From Brachionus rotundiformis (taxonomy: Eukaryota > Rotifera > Eurotatoria > Ploima > Brachionidae), in assembly GCA_016802295.1 (NCBI GenBank), contig JAESIW010000129.1, positions 1,024,265 through 1,088,264 of the forward strand: a stretch of DNA of 64,000 nt, written 5' to 3'. Made by a program: the position numbers and the translations under genes. Below the pieces are notes generated by a model, which ran no database searches, was not told where the DNA came from, and was given only the letters and a program-made list of their open reading frames with translations. This document shows positions 35,855 to 49,300 of this stretch, one piece after another (position 1 is the stretch's first letter; every line of letters begins with the position of its first letter).

Positions 35855-38098
35855 ATGAACATAGATCTAAATATTTGTTTTTTATTAGTGATAGTGGGAC
35901 AGATGGTGCGGAGTAGATTAGCCATGGGTCCGTTTGACGAGTTTAGTAGAGCCGAGAAGTTAGTCCGTGGTCAAAATGAGTGCCTGCTAGACGACCAAGA
36001 GTCGCTGGCTCTCAAAGCCTATCTCAGTCCGAGTGTTTTGATTGCCACTGCTCTGGAAAAATTCACCATTTACACTAGTCAAGCCAAATACAGAATGCGC
36101 ACCTATTCAATTCTATTTCGGATTAAAAAAATCCTCAAATACGAACATGGCCACAATGCAGCCGACCTGTTTCCCATATCTGATCAATACTCGAACGAGA
36201 TTAACTACAACTCGTTGATTATGATAGAAAAATTTACCAAACAAGATTTGTCTTGCCACAGCATGGACATAGAGCCTGGCACAGACTACATTTTGTTCTT
36301 GAGCGCACAGAACACATCGCTGAGCATCGACAAGCGTAGACAGCTCACCTATCCGGTCCGCTTGAGCATCTTGAACAACCACTCTCGGTCCAAGCGCTAC
36401 ACAAAACCATTTTCTAAAGCATCTATATTTGTACGCATGCCTGTATTTAGTAAATTCTCCAAGCCTGTCGAGTACCGGCCGGCTCTTGACCGCGAGCTGT
36501 ACCGGACCCGACAGATGCCGATCAGTCTCAGCATCGGCCAGCCGCAAGTCCGCAACCGGACTTTACATTTGGAATGTAGCCTAGTTGGTAGCAATTTAAC
36601 TCAGATCTTATGGCTTAAGACTCACCAAGGCCACTTTGTTCATCTCAGTCCAAGCACTAAATACCGCATCGAATTTTTTAAGTAAATATTTTTAATTTTT
36701 TTATCAAGTTAAAAAATATTTTTATTTTAATTTTTTTATTATTTTTGTTATGTAATAATTTAAAAAAAAAAATTCAAATTTAAATATTTAAGTTATTTAT
36801 TATCCAAATATAAAAAATTATAATTCAAAAATTTTATTCAATTTTTGTTTCATCATATCCTAGAATTAAAGATATAAAATTAGCTTACTAATAGACAACA
36901 ATGATATCTGAATTAATTAAAATAAAGTTAATTTACAACTTTTTTTTTACTATGAACAAGATAGCAAGCATTTTCACCTTATCCATCCTGCCTACTTTTC
37001 TTTCGTCGGCAGATAATTGCTTACACTTGTAATAAAAACTGAAAGAAAAGATAACAATGCCTGAAATAGGCTGTAACCTGGTAGATCTTACCATTATCTT
37101 GTTTTGAGCATATTTACTAATCAATTTTTTTGATCATGAACATTTTAGATTAAATTTCAGAACTAATTAGAAAAAAGTTAATTTTTGTTTTTTGTTCTAG
37201 TTCAAAGTCTGTTCTCGAAGTTGTGAATATCAGCTCGACTGATACAGCAACTTACACTTGTTTCACTTTTGATTACTTGAATGGAAATATTTTAAATGAA
37301 AAAGTGGTACATGGTGAAGCTAATGTGACCAAACAGTTGCTTGATGGTCACACATCTAAACCCGATTCGGATTCGGATGAAGACAAACAGTTTATCAATT
37401 GCAGCAATGAGGAAAATGAGTGTAGAAACGGTGGACAGTGTTTCAAAACAAATCCAAAGTATTACAAGAATACGCGTCTGTACCACTTGGTAAAAACCAA
37501 ATTTTGCATGTAAGTATTTTTTTTATCAAGCCAACTTAAGCTAGGTATATTTAAATCAAAAAATAAATCATTATTTATGTAGATTAATTTATTCTAATTA
37601 AAAAAAACCGCTCTACATTTTATCAGGTAAAATATTTAATTTGTTTACTGGTAAAAGAGTTAAAACGTCAAGTTATTTTATGACTAAATTTTACATAGCT
37701 TGGTAAAATGGCCAGCCATGAAAGCTTTTAAATAAATAAATTATTTAAAGACAAAAATAGAGATAATGCAATAGATCACAAATAATCTTCGATACTTAAC
37801 CATCCAGAATAATTTTTTATTTTTGGTATTAAACTCTTGTAAAAAATAAAAAAATAAATTAGTTAATATAATTTAAATTAGTAATTTAAATTTGGTATTT
37901 TTTTATCTAGGTGCAAAGAGTTCTACGAAGGACCCAACTGTGAGTTTGTTTTGCCAAGAAAGATTGAACTTGATACAAACGAAATACCTGGTGAGCATTT
38001 TACAAAACAAATAAGAAATTATTTGATTAATTTTTGTTTCTATTTTAGATGAATTAAAACCGCTTTGGGACAGCTTATCTGTGAATAAGAATAGATAA
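35855..38098 (+). CDS. Secreted Ig + EGF ligand, Vein/neuregulin-like
   Basis: Exons 35855-36681, 37201-37509, 37911-37990 and 38049-38098 join in phase to 421 codons. A signal peptide (about residues 1-20, NICFLLVIVGQMV) starts it. A large N-terminal region with many basic residues follows. An Ig-like domain spans intron 1 (LECSLV and ILWLK in exon 1; SSTDTATYTCF in exon 2). One EGF domain spans exons 2-3: C-x6-C-x5-C spacing in CSNEENECRNGGQC, then CMCKEFYEGPNC. A short tail without a membrane helix ends it. Ig plus one EGF is the layout of neuregulins and of Drosophila Vein, secreted ligands of the EGF receptor; absence of a membrane segment favours Vein. No other gene overlaps. The start is the first ATG that gives a signal peptide. 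Confidence 0.8.
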
Positions 38099-40362
38099 AA
38101 ATGCACACAAACTATTTATAATTTGAGGATTGATTTTTTAAAAATGACTTTTGGCGACCTGGTGACTTAGCTATCAAACTTATGTTTAGTTAAATTATTT
38201 TGATTTTACTTCTAAAGGAAACATTCCTATCTGTTTTTAACTAATTACGAGATTAGAATTTAAGTATTAAATTATTACTTGCAGTTATTTTTTAAAATAA
38301 ATTTGTTTTTAAAACATGTTTTTTTATCTTTCATCATTTAACCTGATTAACTCATTTATAATGATTTATTTGTCTGGCATTACCATCAGATTTTGTTATC
38401 TGCGATGGTTAATCGAGAATATTTACACTGTTTAAAAATTCTCAAAAGAAAATTTCTAATAATTGATAAAATCCTTTTTAAAATTTTATTTAAAATTTTT
38501 GTTAAAATTCCTTTTACTTTACTTTCATTACATTATTTTAGTAAGGTGGTAAAGTATCAGGCCATACTAAACAGAAAAGACAGCAAATTAATTTTTATTA
38601 AATCAATATTTTTATTGTTCTAAAACATACACAATTGACTAAATTTAAGGAATAAAGCATTCCATACAGATAATATTTTAAATATGATAAAATAAAAAAA
38701 AACAAAAAAAATATTTATTTGACAGAAATTGACCATTGGCAAAAATGACCAGACATTTCATGACTAATCATTGTGCTATTGCCATTGTTCTTTAACCATA
38801 TGAATTAACTTGTTCTGGGTTATTCCCCTCTTGAACAGGTCTACTCGATGAATTGTCGTTATAATAGTCATCAAAATCTGTAAATCTTTTAGAAAGACTT
38901 TTTAAAAACATCTTCTTGACCATATTGGATTTTTTATTAAATTTTTTAAATTATTAAAATTTGTAATAAAATTTTCACATATTTATATTCTTTTATTAAA
39001 TAAGTTAAATAAACTTTTTGCAAAAAGCAAAAAATAGGCTTTTTGACTAAAGAAATAAAGAATTACAGCTTTATCAAAGGTATAGAAAATATAAGCTATT
39101 TTCTCTGATGAAATTTTTAGTCAATAATGTCTTATTTTTTTTAGAAAAAGTTTATTTGACTTGATAGAAGCATATAAATATACGAAAATTTTATTACGGA
39201 AAATATTGAGAAAAAATTTAATTTTAATATGGTCAAGAAATCATGATTAAAAATTGTGTCAAAATTCCCAGCTTGTTAAAATGAGTCCTCAAAAGGGAAT
39301 GTTTAGAGTAGTTTTTTGAACACAAAAATGCTCATATCATTTAATTTATTATCTAATTATTAGATTCTAATGAAAATAATTAGTAATAAATAAATTTAGA
39401 TAATATGAACATGCTTTTTAACTACTAGATTTAAACATTTTTCAAAGAATCATATTGAAAAGAAAAAATCAAATGGTAACCATTTTTTAGAAAATTTCTA
39501 ACCATTCATTCTTTTTAACATAAAAAATTAATTACTTAACTTATTAGGTTTTATTTGAAAACTATTTCAAGACTACATTTTATATTTTCTAAATAAGCTC
39601 TAATTCCATTAATTAAAACAAAATGATTAAACTTTTGCTGCTAAATAGCACAATTTCAAAAATAAATAAACTTAAAAAATAAATTTTTTCCTAAAAATAA
39701 AGTCTTTTTTAGTCTGAAATAATTATGTACCTTGTCTTGCCAAATCACTTTAAAGTCTGTTCAATTTGATAAAGCAATCATGTGATGGTTATAGTTTTTA
39801 TTTTCTTTATTAACAATTAAATAAATAATAGCAAAAAAAATATTATTTTTCTTTAAATCACTCAACAAACATTGAAAATGGGTCCAAGAATAAAATTTTT
39901 AAGAAACTTTAGGTTGTCAATTGAGTAAACTTAGAAGAAAAAACGCTTTAAGACAAAATCTAAACACTTGACAAGCTATTTTTTGAGCTAAAGAAGTTTT
40001 TGAATAAACTTGGTATAGAGAAAATCTGCACCACAAATTATTGCCACTGTTGCCATGGTAACCGGACATTTTCATTTACTTAACACAGGAATAGCTTTAA
40101 CAGTTGGAAAAACGCTTACTTTACTCAAAATATCCAAATGAAAAAATAAACCTGTCCAGCTCTTAGTTGAATTTATTTTTCACTTTTATAATTTATGCCC
40201 CCGTTGCCAATGGCAACTAAGAAAATCACTTGAATAACTATTACTTTGCTTGGATTAACTATTTACCCAAATTTAGATCATTTTCTGAGTAGTTTGTGAC
40301 TTTTTGTGGTAAAACTCAAAGATAAAACGAGCTTAATATTGGGCAATGAAACCGGGACCAAG
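38099..40362. other. Intergenic region, AT-rich
   Basis: Apart from a 43-codon minus-strand ORF at 38792-38923, nothing coding is seen. Around 40,000-40,300 composition becomes less extreme ahead of the FAM194-domain gene (for example TTGCCACTGTTGCCATGG and GTTGCCAATGGCAACT). RFX-like X-box words of the GTTGCC..GGCAAC type at about 40,203-40,217 would fit a ciliary gene; that is inference. Confidence 0.4.
38792..38923 (-). CDS. Possible 43-aa small ORF
   Basis: ATG at 38923-38921, stop at 38794-38792. It reads MVKKMFLKSLSKRF, then an acidic, Asp/Tyr/Asn/Ser-rich remainder. Its composition is more protein-like and less AT-rich than its surroundings. No signal, no homologue recognised. It may be a short peptide gene, an unannotated exon or chance. 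Confidence 0.25.
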   Translation of the reverse strand: MVKKMFLKSLSKRFTDFDDYYNDNSSSRPVQEGNNPEQVNSYG

Positions 40363-43300
40363 ATGTCGCACATGAACAGTTCAATGGTGTTTTTTTACAG
40401 TCAGCCAGAGGTGCTCAGAAGCCCGGCAAAAAGGTCCAAAAAAATCCTAAACGACAACCAAATTAAAAATTTGAGCAAAAAAATTGGAGATAGGTACACC
40501 AGCGACCTGCTGAATGGAGAGGATACGAATCTCTCTTTGGCAGCTCGTTTGGCCGAGTTTGCCAATCAGTCAGTGAACAGTTTGAGCAGTTCGACAAGCA
40601 TGTCGCGAATCAACCACCGCGGCACCATCTACACTGACACCCGCCTCATGGCAATCAAATATTTGACAGAAGAAATGCTCAAAGAGCTAGAGGAAAAGCT
40701 GAAATACCACTCGCAAAACGAGCTGGTAGTCAATTTGCCTGGACAGATTATTTACGAGCTTCATTCAGACTGGACCGACTTGACTGATGGCTGCGAGTAT
40801 AATAAATTTCCAATGTGGCAGACCAAGAATGGTCGCGAGTCGACCAGCAAAAAAATAGATAGAGGTGAGAAAAAAGACAAGAGTGAAGACAGCGCAGCTC
40901 ATTTAAATTCGGAATCTGGTTCTGATGTCCGCAAAGAATCTCAGCGTAAAAGCATTAATTCCAAAATAATGAGGCAAAATTCCAAATTGGCCGCAATATC
41001 GGAAAAAGGCTCTGACTCAAGAAATTCCCAAACTCACCTCACAGTTCGCCGGTCGTCTTCCACAGCCAAAAATCAATCGCCAGCTTTTAAGCCAAGAGTT
41101 GAAATTGGCTCACGATTGGCACACAATCCAAGCGTGTCTACCGGGTACACGGTCAAATTTGAGCTTTCCAATAAAGCAAATAGAGAAAAAGGCTGGACAG
41201 TATTGAAAATAGACCGCGATGAGGAGCTAATTGACAATAGTAGACGAATAATAGCTTGTTTAAAAAGCTCATTAGCTAATATGTAATTAATTGGGCTTTA
41301 AATTTTGATTTAGATTTATTTTTGTCTTTCATAGAGAAGAGGTTAGAATGTATAATATAAGAAATGGTTTTACCAAGCCTTGTAAGGTTAGGTTTTATGG
41401 CGATTATAAAAAAGATCAAATAGAAAAATACAAGGCTACAATAATTAGTAAGTTTGAAAATTTTTTATTTGTTTTGTTTTTTATTCGAATTGTATTTGGA
41501 CAACTGGGCAAGAATATGCTCAAATATTTATGGTTCTGGTGATGCTTACAAAATCTGTATTTGTTTGATTCTTTGAGATTTACAAAAAAAATTTGTCACC
41601 ATAGGCAGTTTTGTTTAAAAGTTATTAAGTCAAAGTTAAGTAAATTAATAAATAATAATTTATTGCTATGGTATATTTACCATTAGTAAGCCTCTCAAAA
41701 GTTTATACTTTAATTTATCAATGGTTTTTGACTGTATAACTTTAATTGGTTCCAATCTTTAATAACACTATTAGTGAAGAAGCTACGGACACTATTTCCG
41801 AGTTCCTTTTTTAGTCTACTACTTTTTTAGTTCACTCCCTGTGGAGTATTTCCACTCAAGTTTATCTTTTGCCTTCCTAGTTGCTTATCTCTCTATTTCG
41901 CTTTGGTGATTGACCACCTCCATGCTATTGCTGGTTTTCCTAGCTTTTTTCGTCCTAGAGGTGACCATTGAAGAGCTCTGTTTGGTATTTGCCACTAGGG
42001 CTTTTTATTGTTGAAATTTTAACTCATTGGCTCTGACTTGGTTCTTTTGGGCATTGTGAAATTTGGAACAAAAAACAAAAACAAAATATCAAAAATGCCA
42101 AAGCTCAAGTTCAGAAGGAGCAAAAAATTATCCGTGAATTGTAGCACTTGGTGCATCTTTAGTTCCACCAAAATGCTGAAGCTGAAGTTCTGTAAGTTGA
42201 AACTCCTGGTACATCCTTTGGAAAGTTCTGAATTTTGCAGACTTATTGCAGAGTTTTGCAGAATCATAATATTGGTGATACAAAGGATGGACCATATGCT
42301 ATATTTTACGGAACATGTTTTGCTCCTTCTGAACTTGAACTTTGGCATTTTTGATATTTTGTTTTTGTTTTTTGTTCCAAATTTCACAATGCCGCTCTTT
42401 TGGATCGTTTGACATTGTTTCAGGCCAGTATGTCACAAGAATCCCTCTCAGGCTACCGATGTGAAAAGTAGCTTTTTCAATTCAATCCAGACATTCCCCA
42501 GCATTCACTTCGGTACATCAATGAAGCTTTTACTACATGGTTGTATACTTGATTTTTGTTGCATTTTGATTTTCACACTGGTCTAAATATGGCAAATCTT
42601 CTGAACTTGTATGTCTTTTCTTAATGTCTTTATGCATTTCTATTGATTCAGAGATGCTTCCTAAGTATGTAAATTCACTCACATACTCAATGTCTGTCTG
42701 CACCATATATGCTGATCAAGGTATCCAATTTGGTGTTTATACACACAACTTTTTCATTAAGTTTTGGTATCAATTATTTCGTGTCCGGTCGGTCTAGCGT
42801 TTTCTTATGAATATCCATTTCACTATTTGCTATTAGCACCAAATCACCTGCATTTTCTGGTCATTTCTCACTGTATACTCGGAATTGAGGTATCTTTCTA
42901 CATGACATAATCAACCACAATTAGGATTATGTATACGGAAATAATTATACTTTGGTGATTCAGACCTTTCTTCTTTTGGTCTGATTGGCAACATTATATG
43001 TCTAGCTTGGATACATTTTTCATTCCTGCATCAAAAAGACTCTATTAAGTAGTTCATTATTTCTTTTCTATTTAAACTTGTAATACAGGTTTATTTAAAT
43101 AATAATAATAACAATAAACCAACAGCAAGCTTGACTCATGAAGGAAGCCATCTATGATAGATGCTGATGCAATTTTATCCTAGATATCTAGATAAAGGTA
43201 TTATTGTGAAAGTAATATTAAGTTGTCATTGTTACGGAGGTTCTCGCGAACCACCACTCTTAATAGAGTCTTACCATGAGTCATATTTGAAAAGGGTAGT

Positions 43301-46300
43301 ACCATTTATTACTGTACCTATTTGGTGATGTGCTGAGCGCATGTTGTGACACTTTGTCCAGTGTGTCCAGATTGAGGCTTTATCACTTTACCATTTTTTA
43401 TTGTCTTTTCAGTAAAGAGTATTTTTTTAGGGCCTAAAAAATCATTGTTTGCCATGTCTATCTTAAGAAATGAAGTGCCAAAGCCTCTGGACTTAGACTA
43501 CATGCTTGAGGTGATATCTAATCCGAATCTGATCGGAATGACCAGTAATTCAAGCTCGTTGACCAGCTTGAGATCTTCGATCAATTCAGCTAATCAAAGT
43601 AAGAGTTTAAGTTCCAATATTCAATTGCCAAAGCCGCCAGAATTGCACAACACACAGACTAACGATGGTACAACATGCGTGTATTACAAAAATGGACAAT
43701 TGGCCATAATTGTTGCCAATGTTCACGGTTATTACATCGAAGGCTCAAGCAACAGCTCTGAAAATCGAAGCACCGTAAACAACTTACAAGGCTCCATTAA
43801 TGGCTCATTCAATGCAGCCAACAATGTGCCAAATATGACCTTATGCTCTCAAAATGTAAAAAATTCATACACCACCGTAATATACGATATGTCTAAAAAA
43901 CAACCTAAAAGTGGTTCAAGTTCGGCAAGATTGGCAACAAATACTTCATCCGATGACAATGATGAAAGTGTGAGAAAAATATTTGAAAAGTGCAAAAGAG
44001 AGCAAAAACTTTTGGCAGTTATTTCGGCACTTGGTTACTGTGTTGTGTACAGAAATAATGGAAAGCCAAGGTATATAACTTGTACACTTAATTTAAATTT
44101 TAGATTGTCTTTTAATATGTTTATCTTTTAAAATTAATAATTAAACTTCAATAAAAAAATATTTTAAAATAAAAAAATTTTTTTTTCCAAGATTTATATG
44201 CAGTGAAAATGGTGGTTGTTTGTGTAATAGCAATGGTACAGTAAGTTATCAATGGAAGTGGGATGACATACGCTTCAGTGACTACGAAAAGATAAAGGAC
44301 GAATTGTCATTAGAGGTTTGATTAATCTAATAAAAATTATATTATCTTTAAGACCAGATTTTCTTTAGCTTAATGATTTTATTTGGCTAAGCTACAGGAA
44401 TCCGAACAACATAAGGTTGCGGTTTTCATGCGAAAAAGAAGTCATGGATTTTGATCTGTCGTTGCCAAAGGAAAACTACAACAAGCTGCACGATTTGGTA
44501 ATTAAACTATATTCAATTATTGATAGATATTTAATTAATTATTTAGCTGAACAGATCAGTATGCGAATTTCCCATGAAATCCAGGCTAAGTATGCTAAAG
44601 GTTTCCCCAAATGCAAAGCCTCAGCAAATTTCAACTTATAAACAGCATCATCATCAGCAGCTAATGAGCAATCACAATAATTTAAAAGTAAATTTTTGGT
44701 CAAAAATCAACTCTGGTTCTTACTCTGGACCTAATCCATGTCATAATAAATCAAAAATCAGATGAACACAATTAAAAGAACTTATTTTAAAATTTAATTT
44801 CATCAACACTTAATAAACCAAAGCCATGGCAACCAGTTATGAACTAAAATAGATAAATTAATTAATATTTAGAGGAATCAAAAGAGTATTTCATAGATGA
44901 GAAAAAAAATTTATTATTAGATATGAATAATCTGACTGATTATTTCAGAAAAAGTCCTTTTAATAAAAGTAAGCACACCTATTTATAAGTAAATAAAGAA
45001 CAAAGATTGAAACCAAATAATTAGAAAAAGAAAGATTGAAACGCAATGGTCAGTAGATTTTAATTTAATTTAAAATTAGAACTGTGAATAACTTCACGAT
45101 AAGTATAATTAAATTATTGATTTTTTGAAAACTAAGAAAGTATACTAACACGCTCAATATTGCTCAAACATTTTTAGATGCGCAATTAAATTTCATTGCA
45201 TTTTTAGAAATTACAATCATTTTTCAAAAGTTTAAAAATAAAACTTTGGAATGTTAAAAGAATAAAAAATCTGCGACGAAATTTAATTGCGCATCTAAAA
45301 ATGTTTGAGCAAGATTGAGCGCTTGAAATTTGATCAAAAAATTTTACTTTGCTTATTTACTTGATTAAAATAATAAAACCATAAAATAAACCATATTTTG
45401 ATTACTTAAAGATGTACAATAATATCTAAAATAGTTGATAAGATTTTCCATTGAAATATATGGCATAAAGTGCATAAAGTATTTTGTTAAAGTGTATAAA
45501 GTTTTTGTAAAAGTTCATAATTGGTCTTTTCTTTCACCAATATAGAGGAAATCTGATCTTCGAACCAAAATAATGTCTTTATACAAAATATTTTTGGTAT
45601 TGAAAAACTTTTAAATTCTTACCCCGTGGTCAATCGTGAAAATCAAACCAACAAAATCACCAACATAATTCTTAGAAGTTTTATTGTTCTCTGGGAAGCA
45701 AATATGATTGCACTGCCACAATAAAAACAACACGAGATGAATAAATTGTTTGGTTCTGAAAAAACTTTATTATTTAAAATTTTAGTATTTAATTAAATTG
45801 ATTTTAAAATTCGGTATTAGTTTCTATTTAAATTAAAATCTTTAATTTTTTGGTATAATATTCTTATATTATGTAGGTATTAGTTTCGTTGGTATTAACT
45901 TTCTTAAGACCAGCAGAGAGTTGTGTGCAATTTAAATAAAAACAAAATTTTGGGGCATGCACAAATCGACCAATTTTAATTATCAAATAATTCATCTAAT
46001 CGTATACATCTGCACATAACAATTGAGCAAAAATGGTATATAACTTTTTAAGAATCAAAGCAGAATTCTAAAATTAAGTTTTCTGTATTTAATAAGATAA
46101 TTCAATTATAAATTAACTTTAAATAAACTTTTCACTGCTTTTTATCTTTACTCAAATCGATGCTTCTCCCTTTTCTGAGTTTTTTGATTTGGCTGTGATA
46201 GGTGAAAATCTTGGGAAATCGGTTAATAGCCCTACACATTTACAGAGGAGTTGGTAGTCTTTCTTCATTCCCGCTTTTCCATCGAGATGATTCGAACTAC

Positions 46301-49300
46301 CAATGGTGTATGATCCAGTAACTAGAAGATAGAGGTCAAGCTGAAAATTTAATGCTTTATGAAATTTGGTATAATAGAACAAAGCAAGGAAAAAAATTAA
46401 AAAATGGTCAACATGGTGCAATGTTTATTATTCCATCTTGACAGACCTTCCATCAAAGAGTTTACTTATCGATAGCACATTTTGACATAAAAATAAATTT
46501 TGCACCATGCTGCATTTACAGAACCAGTTTTTAATAATTTTTGTTTCATTGTGCCTAAACAATACATTCTCATTTTCACCTCCATTATTAGCTTCATCCT
46601 CATCAAAGCTACAAACTAAACACTACTGTACTTTTTTGGACCACATATACCAAAACAACACTAAAGGGCTCTATTTTTTTTCTACCTATTTTGGCATCTA
46701 AGACATGGCTTCATTGATGCTACATTTTGAGACATAATTTTATACAATAGCATAATCAAATACATCTTATCTATAAATCTTTTAAGATAAATGACCATAA
46801 TTACCACTAATTTATGATCAACTTTGAGACCAAGTCTAATGGTATATAAATTAGGTACATGGAACTATTATCATTATAAATTAATAATAATAATAAATAA
46901 GCTACTGCAAGTAGGCTTGCGGAGACGACTTACTAAGGACGTCGTCTATGGTAGCTGCTTTACAGTGATAATAAGAGAAAATAGGTTGGCGTGTGGCTTT
47001 GAAACTTAGAGTGGAGACGTTTAGAAGTAAAGGCCTAGTAACACAGAAACTAGTGTTTAAGTAATTGCTCTAGGTTGACCATAAGGAGGTAAAAATTGGT
47101 TCCTTTGAAGTTTTTCTCATGGTAAACTACGAGTTCATCTGCTGATGCTTTTATTTAAATAATATTCACCATTTATGCTTCTGAGTTATTTAATTGTACT
47201 CGAGGTATTTAAAATGACTATTTGGTGTTTTAGCTACATTTTGGTTACACTATTTAGGAGGCCTAACTAATTAAGCAATTTTATTCTTGAAAAGATTTAT
47301 TATAAAATTCAAAATTAAATTTATTTGACAATTATTTATTAGTAGTATTATTTTTTCTAAATTTAAATAAAAAAAATTAAATCATTGATTGAAAATTAAA
47401 AAAAAATTAAAAACTTTAATTTAGGCTTCGGTATATCTTGGCCAGAGTAGCAAAGAATCAGAAAAAGTCAAAATCGATAAGCTTTTGGAAAAGACAGTCT
47501 CTTTTAAAGATGTGCCATTGATGAAAGATCTGCTAATCACACAAAAAAAAATTCGCTCCTTACTAGAAGACTGGCTGATATACACTCGCTCTTGTCTCAG
47601 CATCCTGGAGCCAAATTTATACATTTTGCCAGATTTTCCAGTCCGGCATCGAGTCAATCGTTTAATTGAGAACCATTCGGATTTTAACAAAATTATTTTT
47701 CACAGACGCAAATCAAGATCAGTGGAAAACTTTTCTTCCATCAATCGCTTCAACTTTGACAATGAACTACTTGGTAAAACCAAATCTGGCAAAAAAAAGT
47801 CTTTGCTAAACAAATCAGTGGACTTCAGTCCATTGATTGATGAAGAAAGACGCTCTAAGTCTGCTTTAATCAGTAAATTAGCTTTTTAAATTTATTTTCA
47901 AGTTTTGATTAACCCCGAGCTTTAAAAACACTTGGTCAAATTTTTACTCAAAAATTTTTCCAAGTATTTAAAGCCTTGTAATACCATTTCTAACAAATAA
48001 AAATTTAGAAATACTAGATGAATTTATAAACTGCGGAATCGAGTATATAGAAAATCATTTAAGTAATTTAACTTTAGACTAACCTTATCTATGTTCATGT
48101 AAACCTTTGCTATAACTTGTAAAACTATCTAGCTTTTAACCTATCTGAGCTCTTCTATGTTTACCTTGGCTCATGTCTTAGCTAAATAAAAGCCATTTTG
48201 TTTAATTTTTATCCAAAGGTAGGAAACATGGAATGAGTGTCAGAGACCAAGCACAAGTGATTGCCAAACTAAGAGCTTACCGCTCTTCTGATGATAGCTT
48301 TAAAATAAATGGCAACAAAACAGCTGCACCAATGCCCCAATTGAATATGACCAAGTCGGCCATTTGGTCTGCAGAGGATTTGAACCGAGCCAAGGCAATA
48401 AGCTCGAGTAGAGTGTTGTCCAGCTACAATCACTTTAAAGCATCGCTCTCGGTTGATTTGGAGAATTTGAGCGCTTATGCCAGCAAAAGCAACCGCCTTT
48501 ATACCAATGATGACCTTAATTTGCTATGTCCTGTCAGCCTACATCAAAAATTAGTTTTTGACAGATTCGATTTTGATTGTAGATGCAAAAAACAGATAGT
48601 GCCTATTATAACTGATGTAGAGTTCGACTATTTCCTAAGACTGGTACCCATTGAACAAATTGTTATCATTGCTGTCACAGATTCTGAGTAAGATTTTTAT
48701 CTTTGCTACTAAAAAATCTATATTTATTAAAACAAATCAAATCAAAATTATTTATTTTAAAGATTTAAATTATTTTATTTCTAAATTTAAAGATTTACTT
48801 TCTTTATCTCTTCTGATCTAACTTTTTAAAACTTAAATATTCATGAATTAACAAAAGTTAATCAGAAAATAAGCGTTTTTACACAAGTTGAATTAAAAAA
48901 AAAAAAAACAATTCATTAACTTTATTTATGACTTGGGACTTTTTATTTATCTCAATCAGACAATCGTCTATCTGATATTTGTTTACCAGTTAGCTTTTTA
49001 AATTAAGTTGTGACTTAGAAACAACTTTGCTTTATTGAATTTGTTTTTATAAAAATAAGAAGTTGTAAGCAGTTTTTCTAGTCAGAAAAACACTTTCAGC
49101 TTGAACGACTTTTGAAAATAAAATTTAATTATGGCTTTGTGAAATTCAGTACAAAAGAACAGAACAAAGTGTAAAAAAATTAAATAACTTTTTTTCTAAA
49201 AGTTTAAAATAGTGTAGTGCGTTTTGCAGAGATTTTGCACATCATCTGCAGACTTTTACAGTTGATGCAACTTTGAATGTTGTACCATTCTGCATTCACA

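Noticed and set aside
36113..36547. Long minus-strand frames opposite the Ig/EGF gene
   Set aside because: Shadows produced by the less AT-rich coding exon; the plus-strand gene explains them.
42019..42412. Two long frames on opposite strands with nearly the same protein
   Set aside because: Both come from the inverted repeats of the MITE at 42050-42393; the similarity is the palindrome, not a gene pair.
46275..46310. GATTCGAACTACC, resembling a tRNA B-box on the minus strand
   Set aside because: No A-box, acceptor stem or cloverleaf can be drawn around it.
46152..46421. Minus-strand 89-codon frame with VTGSYTIGSSNHLDGKAG
   Set aside because: Composition is protein-like and may be a fossil of a mobile element, but no family or element boundary can be assigned and it lies antisense in the FAM194 intron.
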